Assembly: GCF_011752005.1 (NCBI RefSeq)
Contig: NZ_JAAIJZ010000003.1
Span: 1 to 64,000, forward strand
Source: Canibacter zhoujuaniae
GTDB lineage: Bacteria > Actinomycetota > Actinomycetes > Actinomycetales > Microbacteriaceae
Length of the DNA: 64,000 nt
Direction: 5' to 3'
Under the pieces are notes generated by a model, which saw only the letters and a program-made list of their open reading frames with translations, was not told the DNA's origin and did no database searches. The position numbers were made by a program, and so were the translations under genes. Of the stretch, positions 25,614 through 34,625 are shown piece by piece (within the stretch, counting starts at the first letter, position 1; every line of letters begins with the position of its first letter).

Positions 25614-26561
25614 TCACTGTTCATTCTGCTGTTGTAAGAGGAGATGCGGCGGATACGGCGCCCCCGGGACAGAGAAATCTGGCTGCCCGTTAGCGTCTGC
25701 CGGCAACGGAGTGCCGTCTGCGAAGGTCGGCCAGGGCAGCAAGCCGTTCTCATCTGGCACAGGTAGCTCCCCTTCAGACGCAGCGGTCTCGGTGATAGAC
25801 GGCTCTGATTCTGTGGCTACTGTTTCATGCGAGATCGGTTGCGAGGTGCCTAAATCTGATTTTTCTGCCTGCTTCGCTGGCCGCAGCGCCGTAACCAAAA
25901 CAGCAGTAATGCCCACGCCCACCGCTCCAAAAATCAGCGCAGCGAGTGTCCAGCTGTGATAGCCAGATATCATGTAGAAACCAGCTACATCAGCGACAAT
26001 CTCAACACCTGTCAGGATCGCAGCGATAAAAAACAGCGCAATTGTAACCAATGCACTACGCAGCTGCAGCGTTGTATCCTCGCCGTTCTTAGCGCGCACC
26101 AGACGCAATACGCCGATTGCGATCCCCCACACCACAAGGAACATTAGCCCAACAGCTATGAGCGGAACCACGCGGCTGTAAGAATCATAATCGTAATAAC
26201 CGTAACTAGGCACCCAGAGCACGAGCAGACCGAAGACTAAGCCGAGCGCAGAGCTAACCAGTGTTAGCAGCTGTAACCATGAGCCCTGGCGCGACTGCAG
26301 GATAGCAGTGGTGACAGCTGTCACAAAGATTGAAATTACACCGAGTGTGAAAACAATTCGCCCAAATCCAACATCGAGTGACTGCAGCAGCAAAGGCACA
26401 ACGGCGATAAAACCTGCAAGCATGAGCAGAACAATACTGATCTTTGCAGCTAGCGGCAGCTGCGCCAACTGACCGCCAGAGTTTGGAGCGGACTGCGGCC
26501 CTGTTTCAGGCTGAGCTGCCTGCGACGCTGCCAACTCGTGTGCCTCAATATTTTCGTTCAT
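25614..26561 (-). CDS. Multi-span membrane protein with Pro-rich tail
   Basis: The 315-residue product has a polar 38-residue N-terminus, six hydrophobic segments between about residues 39 and 225, and a soluble C-terminus of about 90 residues rich in Pro, Glu and Ser (ending PPHLLLQQQNEQ). I recognise no family. ATG 26561 is supported by TAAGGT six bases upstream. It is divergent from purL and separated by 109 bases from the exporter operon. Confidence 0.75.
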   Translation of the reverse strand: MNENIEAHELAASQAAQPETGPQSAPNSGGQLAQLPLAAKISIVLLMLAGFIAVVPLLLQSLDVGFGRIVFTLGVISIFVTAVTTAILQSRQGSWLQLLTLVSSALGLVFGLLVLWVPSYGYYDYDSYSRVVPLIAVGLMFLVVWGIAIGVLRLVRAKNGEDTTLQLRSALVTIALFFIAAILTGVEIVADVAGFYMISGYHSWTLAALIFGAVGVGITAVLVTALRPAKQAEKSDLGTSQPISHETVATESEPSITETAASEGELPVPDENGLLPWPTFADGTPLPADANGQPDFSVPGAPYPPHLLLQQQNEQ

Positions 26562-26652
26562 GGCTACACCTTACAACGGTGAGCTTCGATAGTGCTTATA
26601 ACCCCAAAAACAGATAGAATATTTGGAGCATCAGCCAACTTTTGGGAGAAAC

Positions 26653-28965
26653 GTGAACGACCACATTCCAGCCCCTGATACCGTCGCTAACGCTGCTGCA
26701 ACCCCTGAAAAGGTGCAGCCTTACGATCAGCTCGGATTGACCGGTGACGAGTACGAAAAAATCCGTACAATTCTCGGTCGGCGCCCAACCAGCGGCGAAC
26801 TAGCAATGTACTCAGTAATGTGGTCTGAGCACTGCTCGTATAAGTCGTCAAAAAAGTATCTTCGCATGTTCGGTAAAAAAGTCACCGACAAGATGCGGGA
26901 GCGCCTGCTGGTTGGCATGGGTGAAAATGCCGGCGTGATCGATGTTGGTGAGGGCTGGGCTGTCACCTTTAAGGTGGAAAGCCACAACCACCCGTCTTAT
27001 ATCGAACCTTTCCAGGGCGCTGCAACAGGCGTTGGTGGCATCGTCCGTGACATTATTTCTATGGGTGCACGCCCGGTTGCGGTTATGGATCAGCTGCGTT
27101 TTGGTGATATCAATCATGCAGACACTCCGCGAGTTGTGCACGGTGTAGTGTCTGGAATCAGCTCATACGCAAACTGTCTTGGTCTGCCAAATCTCGGCGG
27201 TGAAACTGTGTTTGACAGTGTCTACCAGGCAAACCCGCTTGTAAATGCGCTCGCTGTCGGCGTGCTGCGCCACGAGGATCTGCACCTCGCAAACGCGTCA
27301 GGTGTTGGCAATAAAGTGGTGCTTTTTGGTGCACGCACCGGCGGTGATGGCATTGGTGGTGCGTCAATTCTGGCATCTGACACCTTCAGTGAGGGCGGCC
27401 CAACCAAGCGTCCTGCTGTGCAGGTGGGAGACCCGTTTGCCGAGAAGGTGCTCATCGAGTGCTGCCTGGAGCTTTTCAAAGAGGATCTTGTTGAGGGTAT
27501 CCAAGATCTTGGTGCTGCCGGCATTTCTTGTGCAACTTCAGAGCTCGCCGCCAACGGTGACGGCGGCATGTTCATTGAGCTCGACAGTGTGCTGCTGCGC
27601 GACCCGAACCTCACCGCCGAAGAGATTCTGATGTCAGAATCTCAGGAGCGCATGATGGCGGTTGTTTCTCCTGCCAAGCTTGACGCTTTCCTGGCAGTGA
27701 CCAAGAAATGGGATGTTGAGACGAGTGTGCTCGGAGAGGTCACTGACACTGGCCGCCTGATAATCAACTGGCGCGGTGAAGAGATTGTGAATGTCGACCC
27801 GCGCACTGTTGCTGTTGACGGCCCAGTTTACGATCGCCCGGTTGCATACCCAAACTGGATTGATTCGCTCCAAGCAGATTCTGCATCAGCACTGCAGCGA
27901 GCCGCATCCGGCAACGAACTGCGGGCACAGCTGTTAGCTGTTACCGCACACCCCAATCAGGCGTCACCGGAGTGGATCACAAACCAGTATGACTCCTATG
28001 TTCTCGGTAACACTGCGCTGTCGTTCCCTGATGGCGCGGGCATGATTCGTGTTGATGAAGAGAGCGGTCTCGGCGTCGCTATCTCAACCGACGCAAACGG
28101 ACGCTACTGTCAGCTTGATCCCTACGCTGGCGCGCAGCTCGCGCTTGCGGAAGCATACCGCAATGTTGCTACAACCGGCGCAGTGCCAACCGCTGTAACC
28201 GACTGTCTAAATTTCGGAAGCCCCGAAAACCCTGAAGTGATGTGGCAACTGGTGCAGGCTATTGAGGGCCTGTCAGATGCCTGCCTTGCGCTGGAGGTGC
28301 CGGTCACCGGCGGAAATGTTTCGCTCTACAACCAGACCGGCGACAAACCAATTCACCCAACCCCTGTTGTTGGTGTGCTCGGCATTATCGACGACGTTGC
28401 GCGCCGCGTTCCATCAGGCTGGCAGGATGAGGGTGAAAATCTCTACCTTCTCGGGGTGACACGTGAAGAGCTCGACGGCTCAGCATGGGCCGAAGCCGTG
28501 CATGCACACCTTGGTGGTAAACCACCGGTTGTTGATCTTGCCGCTGAGCGCAATCTTGCCGAGCTGCTGCAGAGCGCTACCCAAGGGGGCATTATGTCTG
28601 CCGCAGTTGATCTGTCTGAGGGCGGACTAGCACAAGCGCTTGTCGATGGAACACTCCGGTTTGGGGTGGGTGCTCGCGTCTGGCTTGATGAAATTATCAG
28701 TCGTGACGGGGTTGACGCCACCACTGCTCTTTTCAGTGAGAGTCAGGGGCGTGTGCTCGTATCTGTGCCGCGCGAGGAAGATGTGAAGTTCCAAGGTCTG
28801 TGTGAGGGTCGCAACTACCCTGTGCTCCGCATCGGCGTTACCGACCGTAAGGGTGATGCTGCGACGCTTGAGGTGCAGGATCAGTTCTCAATCGATCTTG
28901 AGGAACTACGCACCGCTCACCGTGGCACTCTGCCTGCAGTTTTCGGCCCGGTAGTTGGTGGCTAA
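26653..28965 (+). CDS. purL: FGAM synthase large subunit PurL
   Basis: ATP-dependent amidation of FGAR to FGAM, working with PurS and PurQ. The 770-residue product is the small PurL type. It has WSEHCSYKSSK near residue 60, the ATP-site VGGIVRDI near 115, DLGAAGISCATSE near 290 and VTGGNVSLYNQ near 555. GTG 26653 with GGGAGA just upstream is preferred over a TTG ten codons earlier. It is separated from purQ by the ABC exporter operon and the membrane-protein gene, so it is transcribed on its own. Confidence 0.95.
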   Translation: MNDHIPAPDTVANAAATPEKVQPYDQLGLTGDEYEKIRTILGRRPTSGELAMYSVMWSEHCSYKSSKKYLRMFGKKVTDKMRERLLVGMGENAGVIDVGEGWAVTFKVESHNHPSYIEPFQGAATGVGGIVRDIISMGARPVAVMDQLRFGDINHADTPRVVHGVVSGISSYANCLGLPNLGGETVFDSVYQANPLVNALAVGVLRHEDLHLANASGVGNKVVLFGARTGGDGIGGASILASDTFSEGGPTKRPAVQVGDPFAEKVLIECCLELFKEDLVEGIQDLGAAGISCATSELAANGDGGMFIELDSVLLRDPNLTAEEILMSESQERMMAVVSPAKLDAFLAVTKKWDVETSVLGEVTDTGRLIINWRGEEIVNVDPRTVAVDGPVYDRPVAYPNWIDSLQADSASALQRAASGNELRAQLLAVTAHPNQASPEWITNQYDSYVLGNTALSFPDGAGMIRVDEESGLGVAISTDANGRYCQLDPYAGAQLALAEAYRNVATTGAVPTAVTDCLNFGSPENPEVMWQLVQAIEGLSDACLALEVPVTGGNVSLYNQTGDKPIHPTPVVGVLGIIDDVARRVPSGWQDEGENLYLLGVTREELDGSAWAEAVHAHLGGKPPVVDLAAERNLAELLQSATQGGIMSAAVDLSEGGLAQALVDGTLRFGVGARVWLDEIISRDGVDATTALFSESQGRVLVSVPREEDVKFQGLCEGRNYPVLRIGVTDRKGDAATLEVQDQFSIDLEELRTAHRGTLPAVFGPVVGG

Positions 28966-29004
28966 CCGCTCGTTCTAATAGCACGGGGTTGCTGCCTGTA
29001 ATCC

Positions 29005-29049
29005 CTGTAGTTCTGCTGTGCCCCATGGGCGAACGCAGCAGAACTACAG
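29005..29049. terminator. Hairpin between convergent purL and tmk
   Basis: A perfect 14-bp stem (29005-29018 with 29036-29049, CTGTAGTTCTGCTG and its complement), with a smaller GCCCATGGGC-like stem in the loop. No T run on either side. Probably a bidirectional terminator. Confidence 0.65.
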
Positions 29050-29074
29050 ACCCGTGCGCTGCGCTCAAACAGAT

Positions 29075-29716
29075 TTAAGAGTTCAGCAGCTGAGACACAG
29101 CTGCCCAGATTTGCTCAGAGAGTTTCTCAGGCGAGCTCGTTGCATCTAACACCAAATAGTTTGCGCCCGCTGCTGTCTGCGCCTTCGCCTGCGCTAGAAA
29201 ACCAGCACGCACCTGTCGATGAAACTCAGATCCTGCCGCTTCCAGCCGATCCAACTCGCCACCACGCGCAGCAGCTCTGCTCAGTGATGCATCAGCATCG
29301 ATATCGAGTAACACAGTAAGGTCTGGCCGAGCACCAGCAACCGCCCAGCCATTTAGACTAAGAATCTCTGTCGGTGAAAAACCTCTTCCAGCCCCCTGAT
29401 AGGCCACAGAAGAGTCGATAAAACGGTCTTGGATTACCGCTTTCCCAGCGGCAAGCGCGGGTTGCACAACATTAGCGATGTGATGGGCGCGGTCGGCTGC
29501 GTAGAGCAGCGCTTCAGCACGCGGATCTACGTGCTCACCGTGTAAAAGAAGTTCGCGGATCCTAGCACCCAGGTCGGTGCCGCCCGGCTCGCGTGTGAGG
29601 ATCGCATCCCACCCTAAACCTTGCAGGCGCTCAGCGAGGTGTCGCGCTTGGGTGCTTTTCCCCGCACCGTCGCCGCCCTCAAGCACTATCCAAATACCGG
29701 ATTCCATAACAGACAC
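29075..29716 (-). CDS. tmk: Thymidylate kinase
   Basis: Phosphorylates dTMP to dTDP. The 213-residue product has the P-loop EGGDGAGKSTQ near residue 15, the DR(E)-type segment TREPGGT near 40 and QDRFIDSSVAYQGAGRG near 95. GTG 29716 is given as start with ATG 29707 as an alternative. It follows topA by 17 bases, so the two are co-transcribed, an arrangement usual in actinobacteria. Confidence 0.95.
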   Translation of the reverse strand: MSVMESGIWIVLEGGDGAGKSTQARHLAERLQGLGWDAILTREPGGTDLGARIRELLLHGEHVDPRAEALLYAADRAHHIANVVQPALAAGKAVIQDRFIDSSVAYQGAGRGFSPTEILSLNGWAVAGARPDLTVLLDIDADASLSRAAARGGELDRLEAAGSEFHRQVRAGFLAQAKAQTAAGANYLVLDATSSPEKLSEQIWAAVSQLLNS

Positions 29717-29733
29717 GCTAACTGCCTAAGTGC

Positions 29734-32508
29734 TTACTCAGTCGCCGCTGCAGCTGCAGCTGCAGCCTTAGCGGCCGCGTTGGCTTTACGGGTTGCTGCT
29801 GCTTTCTTCGCCGCGGCAGAACGCGCCGGATCTACCACTTTTTTAGTTGCGGTTTTTTTCGCAGCAGCCTTCTTAGCGGGTGCTTTTTTGGCTGCGCCGC
29901 GTTTAGCCGGCCCTTTCGCGCGTTTAACAGCAAGGAGTTCAACCACACGCTCGAAGGTTAACTCATCGATGCTCTCACCACGCGGCACCGTCACGTTAGT
30001 GACGCCATCGGTAATGTAGGGGCCAAAACGACCGTCTTTAACCTTAATGGGCTTACCGCTAGTGGGATCTTCCGCAAACTCACGCAGTGCGGTGCTAGCC
30101 TTACGCGCACCATACTTTGGCTGTGCAAGCAGCTCCTCCGCCTCGGCGAGTGTTATTTCAAAAATAGCGTCTTCACTCGGCAGAGAGCGGGTTTCAGAGC
30201 CTTTCTTCAAATAGGGGCCGTACCGACCGTTCTGCGCGAGAATGTCTTCTCCGTCTGCTGCCTGCCCAACGGTGCGTGGCAGGCTCAGCAGCGCAACCGC
30301 AGTGTCAAAATCAACGGTTTCTGGGGTCATTGTCTTAAACAGTGAAGCTGTTAAGACTTTCTCACCCTTTGGCAGCTGCTCACCGTCACGCAACTGTTCG
30401 GTGACATAAGGGCCAAAACGGCCACTCTTTGCAACAATGTTGCGTCCGGTTGTCGGATGCACGCCGAGCACTCGATCCTCTACGGGTTCAGCGTTTGCAA
30501 GCTCATTCGCTTTGTCTGGCGTAAGCTCGTCAGGGGCTATTCCCTCTGGCAGGCTCACTATGCGCGGCTTAATCTCGCCTGACTCATCAACCTTGCTCTT
30601 ATCATCGAGCACTTCTAGATAAGGACCATACCTGCCGTTGCGCAGTGCGATCGTGTCTGTCAGCTGCAGGGTGTTGATAGCCCGCGCATCAATTTCACCG
30701 AGATTATCTACAACACCGCGCAAACCGGGGTGTGAATCTGTGCCGAAATAGAAGTCTCCAAGCCAAGCAGCACGGTCAGCTTCACCGGCTGCGATGCGGT
30801 CAAGATCTTCCTCCATTGTGGCGGTGAAGTCGTAGTCAACAAGCTCACCAAAGTGCTCTTCAAGCAGACGCACAACGCTAAATGCAATCCAGCTTGGCAC
30901 GAGGGCTTGGCCGTTCTTATTGACGTATCCGCGATCCATAATCGTTGAGAGGATCGTTGCGTAGGTTGAAGGGCGACCGATACCCAACTCTTCCAAACGT
31001 TTCGTCAGGCTCGCCTCAGTGTAACGGGCTGGTGGGGTTGTAGTGTGCTGCTTCGCCTCTGGGTTGTGTGTCTCTAGAGGAGAGGAGACCTCAAGTTTCG
31101 GCAACCGGGTTTCTAGCTGTTCACCGGCCCCTTTATCGTCGCTACCCTCTTCATATGCCGCTAAGAAACCGGGGAAGGTAATCACGGTGCCGCTAGCTGA
31201 AAACTCCAGCGCGACAGTCTTATTATTTATCTGTGCTGAGGTGCCAAGCGTTAGTGTGTCGGTTGAACCAGCTGCATCGGCCATCTGGCTGGCAACTGTG
31301 CGCTTCCAGATGAGGTCGTATAAAGCTTGCTCACTGCGCGTGAGGTTACCCAACTCTGACGGATGCTTAAAATCAGCACCGGCCGGCCTGATAGCCTCGT
31401 GAGCTTCCTGCGCGCCTTTAGACTTCTTTGCGTAGACTCTTGGCGCAGCTGGCACAGACTCAGCACCATAAAGGCTCACTGCAACCTTCCGGGCGGCGGT
31501 TGTCGCCTGCTCCGAGAGGTTGGTTGAATCTGTACGCATATAGGTGATGTAACCATTTTCGTAAAGTGCCTGCGCTAAAGACATAGTCTGTCGTGAGCTG
31601 AGGCGGAGCTTGCGCGAAGCCTCCTGCTGCAGAGTTGAGGTTGTGAAAGGGGCAGCAGGTCGTCTCCGATAGGGTTTAGTTTCGCGGGCAGACACGGTCG
31701 CTTGCGCAGCTAGGGTGCTTGCAAGCTGTTGCGCTTCATCTTTAGACAGCAAGTGTGCGTTGGCGCTCTTCTGCTTCAGTTTGCCGCTGTCGTTAAAATC
31801 CTGGCCGGTAGCAAGCCGTGCACCGTCTAACTTTGATAAACGTGCGTTAAAGGCTTCACCCCCCGCAGTCGCACTAAAGTCAGCATTGATTGACCAATAA
31901 TCAGCGCTAACAAAAGCCATACGTTCGCGCTCCCGATCAACCACCAAACGGGTTGCAGCCGATTGCACTCGACCTGCTGACAGGCGTGGCGCAACCTTGC
32001 GCCACAGCACAGGTGAAATGTCATAACCGTAGAGGCGGTCGAGTATTCGACGTGTTTCTTGTGCGTCGACAAGGTTTGTGTCGATGTCACGTGTGTTCTC
32101 AATAGCGGCATCGATGGCTTCTTTAGTAATCTCGTGAAATACCATACGGCGCACCGGAATCTTAGGCTGCAGCACCTCTAAGAGATGCCACGCTATGGCT
32201 TCACCCTCGCGGTCTTCATCGGTTGCGAGCCACAGCTCGTCTGCCCCCTTGATCGCACGTTTTAGCTCTGCAACTGTTTTTTTCTTATTGTCGGCAACCA
32301 AATAGTAGGGTTCAAAACCGTTCTCAACATCAACGGCAAACTTTCCGAACGCACCCTGTTTCAGTTCTGCGGGCAGGCTCGCTGGCTCAGCGAGGTCACG
32401 AATGTGCCCCACCGATGCAATAACTTCGTAATCATTGCCAAGAAAACCGCTGATAGTGCGGGCTTTCGTCGGTGACTCTACGATAACTAATTTTTTCGAG
32501 GCTGCCAC
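29734..32508 (-). CDS. topA: DNA topoisomerase I
   Basis: Type IA enzyme relaxing negative supercoils. The 924-residue product has the N-terminal TOPRIM segment LVIVESPTKA and DEDREGEAIAWHL near residue 116, and the active-site tyrosine in YITYMRTDS near 325. Several C-terminal TopA repeat domains with GRFGPY or GRYGPY motifs follow, ending in a Lys/Ala-rich tail of about 60 residues. This tail replaces zinc fingers in actinobacterial TopA and promotes processivity (known for the family). GTG start with AAGGAG four bases upstream. Confidence 0.97.
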   Translation of the reverse strand: MAASKKLVIVESPTKARTISGFLGNDYEVIASVGHIRDLAEPASLPAELKQGAFGKFAVDVENGFEPYYLVADNKKKTVAELKRAIKGADELWLATDEDREGEAIAWHLLEVLQPKIPVRRMVFHEITKEAIDAAIENTRDIDTNLVDAQETRRILDRLYGYDISPVLWRKVAPRLSAGRVQSAATRLVVDRERERMAFVSADYWSINADFSATAGGEAFNARLSKLDGARLATGQDFNDSGKLKQKSANAHLLSKDEAQQLASTLAAQATVSARETKPYRRRPAAPFTTSTLQQEASRKLRLSSRQTMSLAQALYENGYITYMRTDSTNLSEQATTAARKVAVSLYGAESVPAAPRVYAKKSKGAQEAHEAIRPAGADFKHPSELGNLTRSEQALYDLIWKRTVASQMADAAGSTDTLTLGTSAQINNKTVALEFSASGTVITFPGFLAAYEEGSDDKGAGEQLETRLPKLEVSSPLETHNPEAKQHTTTPPARYTEASLTKRLEELGIGRPSTYATILSTIMDRGYVNKNGQALVPSWIAFSVVRLLEEHFGELVDYDFTATMEEDLDRIAAGEADRAAWLGDFYFGTDSHPGLRGVVDNLGEIDARAINTLQLTDTIALRNGRYGPYLEVLDDKSKVDESGEIKPRIVSLPEGIAPDELTPDKANELANAEPVEDRVLGVHPTTGRNIVAKSGRFGPYVTEQLRDGEQLPKGEKVLTASLFKTMTPETVDFDTAVALLSLPRTVGQAADGEDILAQNGRYGPYLKKGSETRSLPSEDAIFEITLAEAEELLAQPKYGARKASTALREFAEDPTSGKPIKVKDGRFGPYITDGVTNVTVPRGESIDELTFERVVELLAVKRAKGPAKRGAAKKAPAKKAAAKKTATKKVVDPARSAAAKKAAATRKANAAAKAAAAAAAATE

Positions 32509-32596
32509 TTGGCTCCTTATTTTTAATACACCCGTAGTTGATGCGTCTGGGGGTTTTCAGTCAAGACACTACTATAAATACATTTGTGATCGCCAA

Positions 32597-32944
32597 CTAA
32601 TAATTCTCAGGTGTGCCTGCCCGAGCCTTAAGTTCACGGGATAACCCGAGCACTGTGTATGAGACTGTCACCGTCGCCTCACCCAGATCGGGTTCTATTT
32701 CGCACCCCACTAACTGCAGTTTTGCAATTCTTCTTCCCCGCGCAATACGGTTCACTGTTTGAGTGGCACTGTCGCAGGGATCTAATGCGGTGAATCCGTT
32801 AACAGCGTCAGCCGCAGCAAGCGCCGCGCTATCAGCAGCACTCTCAGCAACTACCGTATTTGCCTGCGCTCCCGCGGCTGCTGTGAGCGCCAACCCGACT
32901 ACTGCGGTCACAGCGACAAATGCGACGGTTGTTGGGGCGCTCAT
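32597..32944 (-). CDS. TadE-neighbourhood exported protein (Rv3654c-like)
   Basis: The 115-residue product has one N-terminal hydrophobic helix followed by an Ala-rich helix (ESAADSAALAAADAV) and a short exported beta region with two cysteines. This is the layout of the small protein that follows TadE in actinobacterial tad loci. Its start overlaps the tadE-like stop by four bases, showing co-translation. Its exact role in pilus assembly is unknown. Confidence 0.8.
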   Translation of the reverse strand: MSAPTTVAFVAVTAVVGLALTAAAGAQANTVVAESAADSAALAAADAVNGFTALDPCDSATQTVNRIARGRRIAKLQLVGCEIEPDLGEATVTVSYTVLGLSRELKARAGTPENY

Positions 32945-33312
32945 TCTGCACTCCTTACCGCACAGCTTTTGCCCGTTGTCAAAATATGACTGAGCGGCCC
33001 CGCCACTCCCCTACCCTGCACCTCTACACAGTGAAAGATTCCTTCATCGCTGCGAGATACCACGGTAAAGTTATCGCCTATTCCCGCCCCTATCGAAGCA
33101 GTATCTCCTCTGGCCTCAGCGCGTGCTACCTGTGAGGCAACAAATATCGCTGTAGTTTGTTGCGACACAATTAGTATTCCCGAGATTGCGAGGGCCAAAA
33201 GAGCCACCACAGCCGGCAAAATTAAGGCAAATTCAACGCTAACACTGCCGCTGTCTGCGGCAATAAAACTCTTACACCGACTAACAGCTCTCTTGACCAC
33301 TCGCTCACTCAT
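32941..33312 (-). CDS. TadE-like pseudopilin
   Basis: The 123-residue product has a basic N-terminus then DSGSVSVEFALILP, a prepilin-type site with Glu at +5, and one membrane helix. The remainder is exported and has two cysteines. TadE-like minor pilins help assemble Flp/tad pili. It lies between the DUF4244 gene and the Rv3654c-like gene. The prepilin peptidase needed for cleavage is not in the window. Confidence 0.87.
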   Translation of the reverse strand: MSERVVKRAVSRCKSFIAADSGSVSVEFALILPAVVALLALAISGILIVSQQTTAIFVASQVARAEARGDTASIGAGIGDNFTVVSRSDEGIFHCVEVQGRGVAGPLSHILTTGKSCAVRSAE

Positions 33313-33340
33313 AGGTGTTTCCTTCGCATCGGTTACGGCG

Positions 33341-33634
33341 TTAACCCGCTGAGGCGAGCGCCTGCTGCACCAGGTTGGTGAGCATCTCTTGCACCGTGCC
33401 GCTGCGCATAATCACCACTAACAGCCCAGCGAAGGCCACCGCAGCCATAATCACAATCGCATATTCTGCCGTGACCGCACCACGGTCAGAAGCAATACCC
33501 GTTCTCTGGGCGTCACGTAGCATGCGAGCACGCTCAGTGAAATCACTCCCACGTTTAATAATGTGTTTCAGTTTGCGACCTTGCACACGTGCGGCAGTGC
33601 GGAAACTACGAATTTTTTCAATTAGGCGTTGCAT
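33341..33634 (-). CDS. DUF4244 Flp-pilin-like protein
   Basis: A 97-residue protein with a basic leader of about 50 residues, then DRGAVTAEYAIVIMAAVAF: a prepilin cleavage glycine, Glu at +5 and a hydrophobic helix, as in Flp-type major pilins of actinobacteria (DUF4244). ATG 33634 is preferred because AAAGGA lies seven bases upstream; the frame is open to 33682. Probable main structural subunit of the tad pilus encoded here. Confidence 0.85.
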   Translation of the reverse strand: MQRLIEKIRSFRTAARVQGRKLKHIIKRGSDFTERARMLRDAQRTGIASDRGAVTAEYAIVIMAAVAFAGLLVVIMRSGTVQEMLTNLVQQALASAG

Positions 33635-33674
33635 GAAATTCCTTTCTATAGAGAGTTGAATTAGGCACGATTTA

Positions 33675-34625
33675 TCAGCCAATACTCCACTGGCCCAGCA
33701 TCGAAATAATCACGGGGACAACCCCCAAGAGCACAAAGGCCGGGAGCACGCAGAGTCCCATCGGTAAAAGCAGTTTTGCACCGAGCTGCTCTGCTGCAAT
33801 CTCCAGCTGCTCCAGCGACTTTCTTCGCAAATCGGCAGCGTTTGCAAGTAAGATGCTGTTTGCCCCGGTGCATGTCAGCTCAGCAGTGACCAGCGCCCCA
33901 GCAACCGCGCCGTGCGGCGCAAACTGGTCAACACTAAGCCAGGTGGATCCGCTCTCGAGGATCGCATTAGCAACGCATTTTTGCGCTGCTTGCAGCGGCA
34001 TGCCTCCCGCAAGCGCTAGCACCATAAGCTCACATTCAAAACCAACAAGGTTTTCCTTCGACAGAGTTGCGGTAATCATTCTGCGCAACCATCTCACCCC
34101 AACTAAAAGCAATGAAAATCCCGCCACTGCAAGCACAGCACCGATTGGAGTGAACATCACAGAAAGTGGCGCAAACCCTAAAAGCTCTCCAACCGCAATC
34201 GCAAGCACCGGCAGTAGTGCAATCAAAAACATTGAAGCTTGTGGGCCGGCCGCTAACAGTCTGCGCCGTTTTCGCAATTCAAGCAGTGCTGCAATGTTTG
34301 TGCTTAGGGATTCAAGCGCTAATGATCTCGGGGCGCCAGACTCAGTTGCGACGCTGTCTAAACATGCGTACAGAGCCTCAATTTCACGGGCTATCACCCG
34401 CCGAGTGGGCAGCTGAAAGGGCTGGGCTTCAGAGACTCTGGCAGAGAGCACCCCAGCGCGCAACATTAGATTCTGCTGTTGCAGTTTTCGCAGCGCGTGA
34501 CGTAGCACTGTCTCATCACCGGTGATCAGCAATCGCGCTCTGTCAGCTTGCCGCTGCCAGACGCTCGCAAACACTGTGCTGACTTCACGCTTTACGCTCT
34601 CAAATTCTCGTATTACAGCACGCAT
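33675..34625 (-). CDS. TadB/TadC-type secretion system F membrane protein
   Basis: The 316-residue product is a GspF/T2SSF-like platform protein. It has a cytosolic N-terminal helical region, two central membrane segments (about residues 130-190), a second helical cytosolic domain with EQLGAKLLLPMGLCVLP, and a final membrane span. Most tad loci have separate tadB and tadC; here one gene is visible. Its start overlaps the tadA-like stop by 13 bases, so it is tightly coupled. Confidence 0.85.
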   Translation of the reverse strand: MRAVIREFESVKREVSTVFASVWQRQADRARLLITGDETVLRHALRKLQQQNLMLRAGVLSARVSEAQPFQLPTRRVIAREIEALYACLDSVATESGAPRSLALESLSTNIAALLELRKRRRLLAAGPQASMFLIALLPVLAIAVGELLGFAPLSVMFTPIGAVLAVAGFSLLLVGVRWLRRMITATLSKENLVGFECELMVLALAGGMPLQAAQKCVANAILESGSTWLSVDQFAPHGAVAGALVTAELTCTGANSILLANAADLRRKSLEQLEIAAEQLGAKLLLPMGLCVLPAFVLLGVVPVIISMLGQWSIG

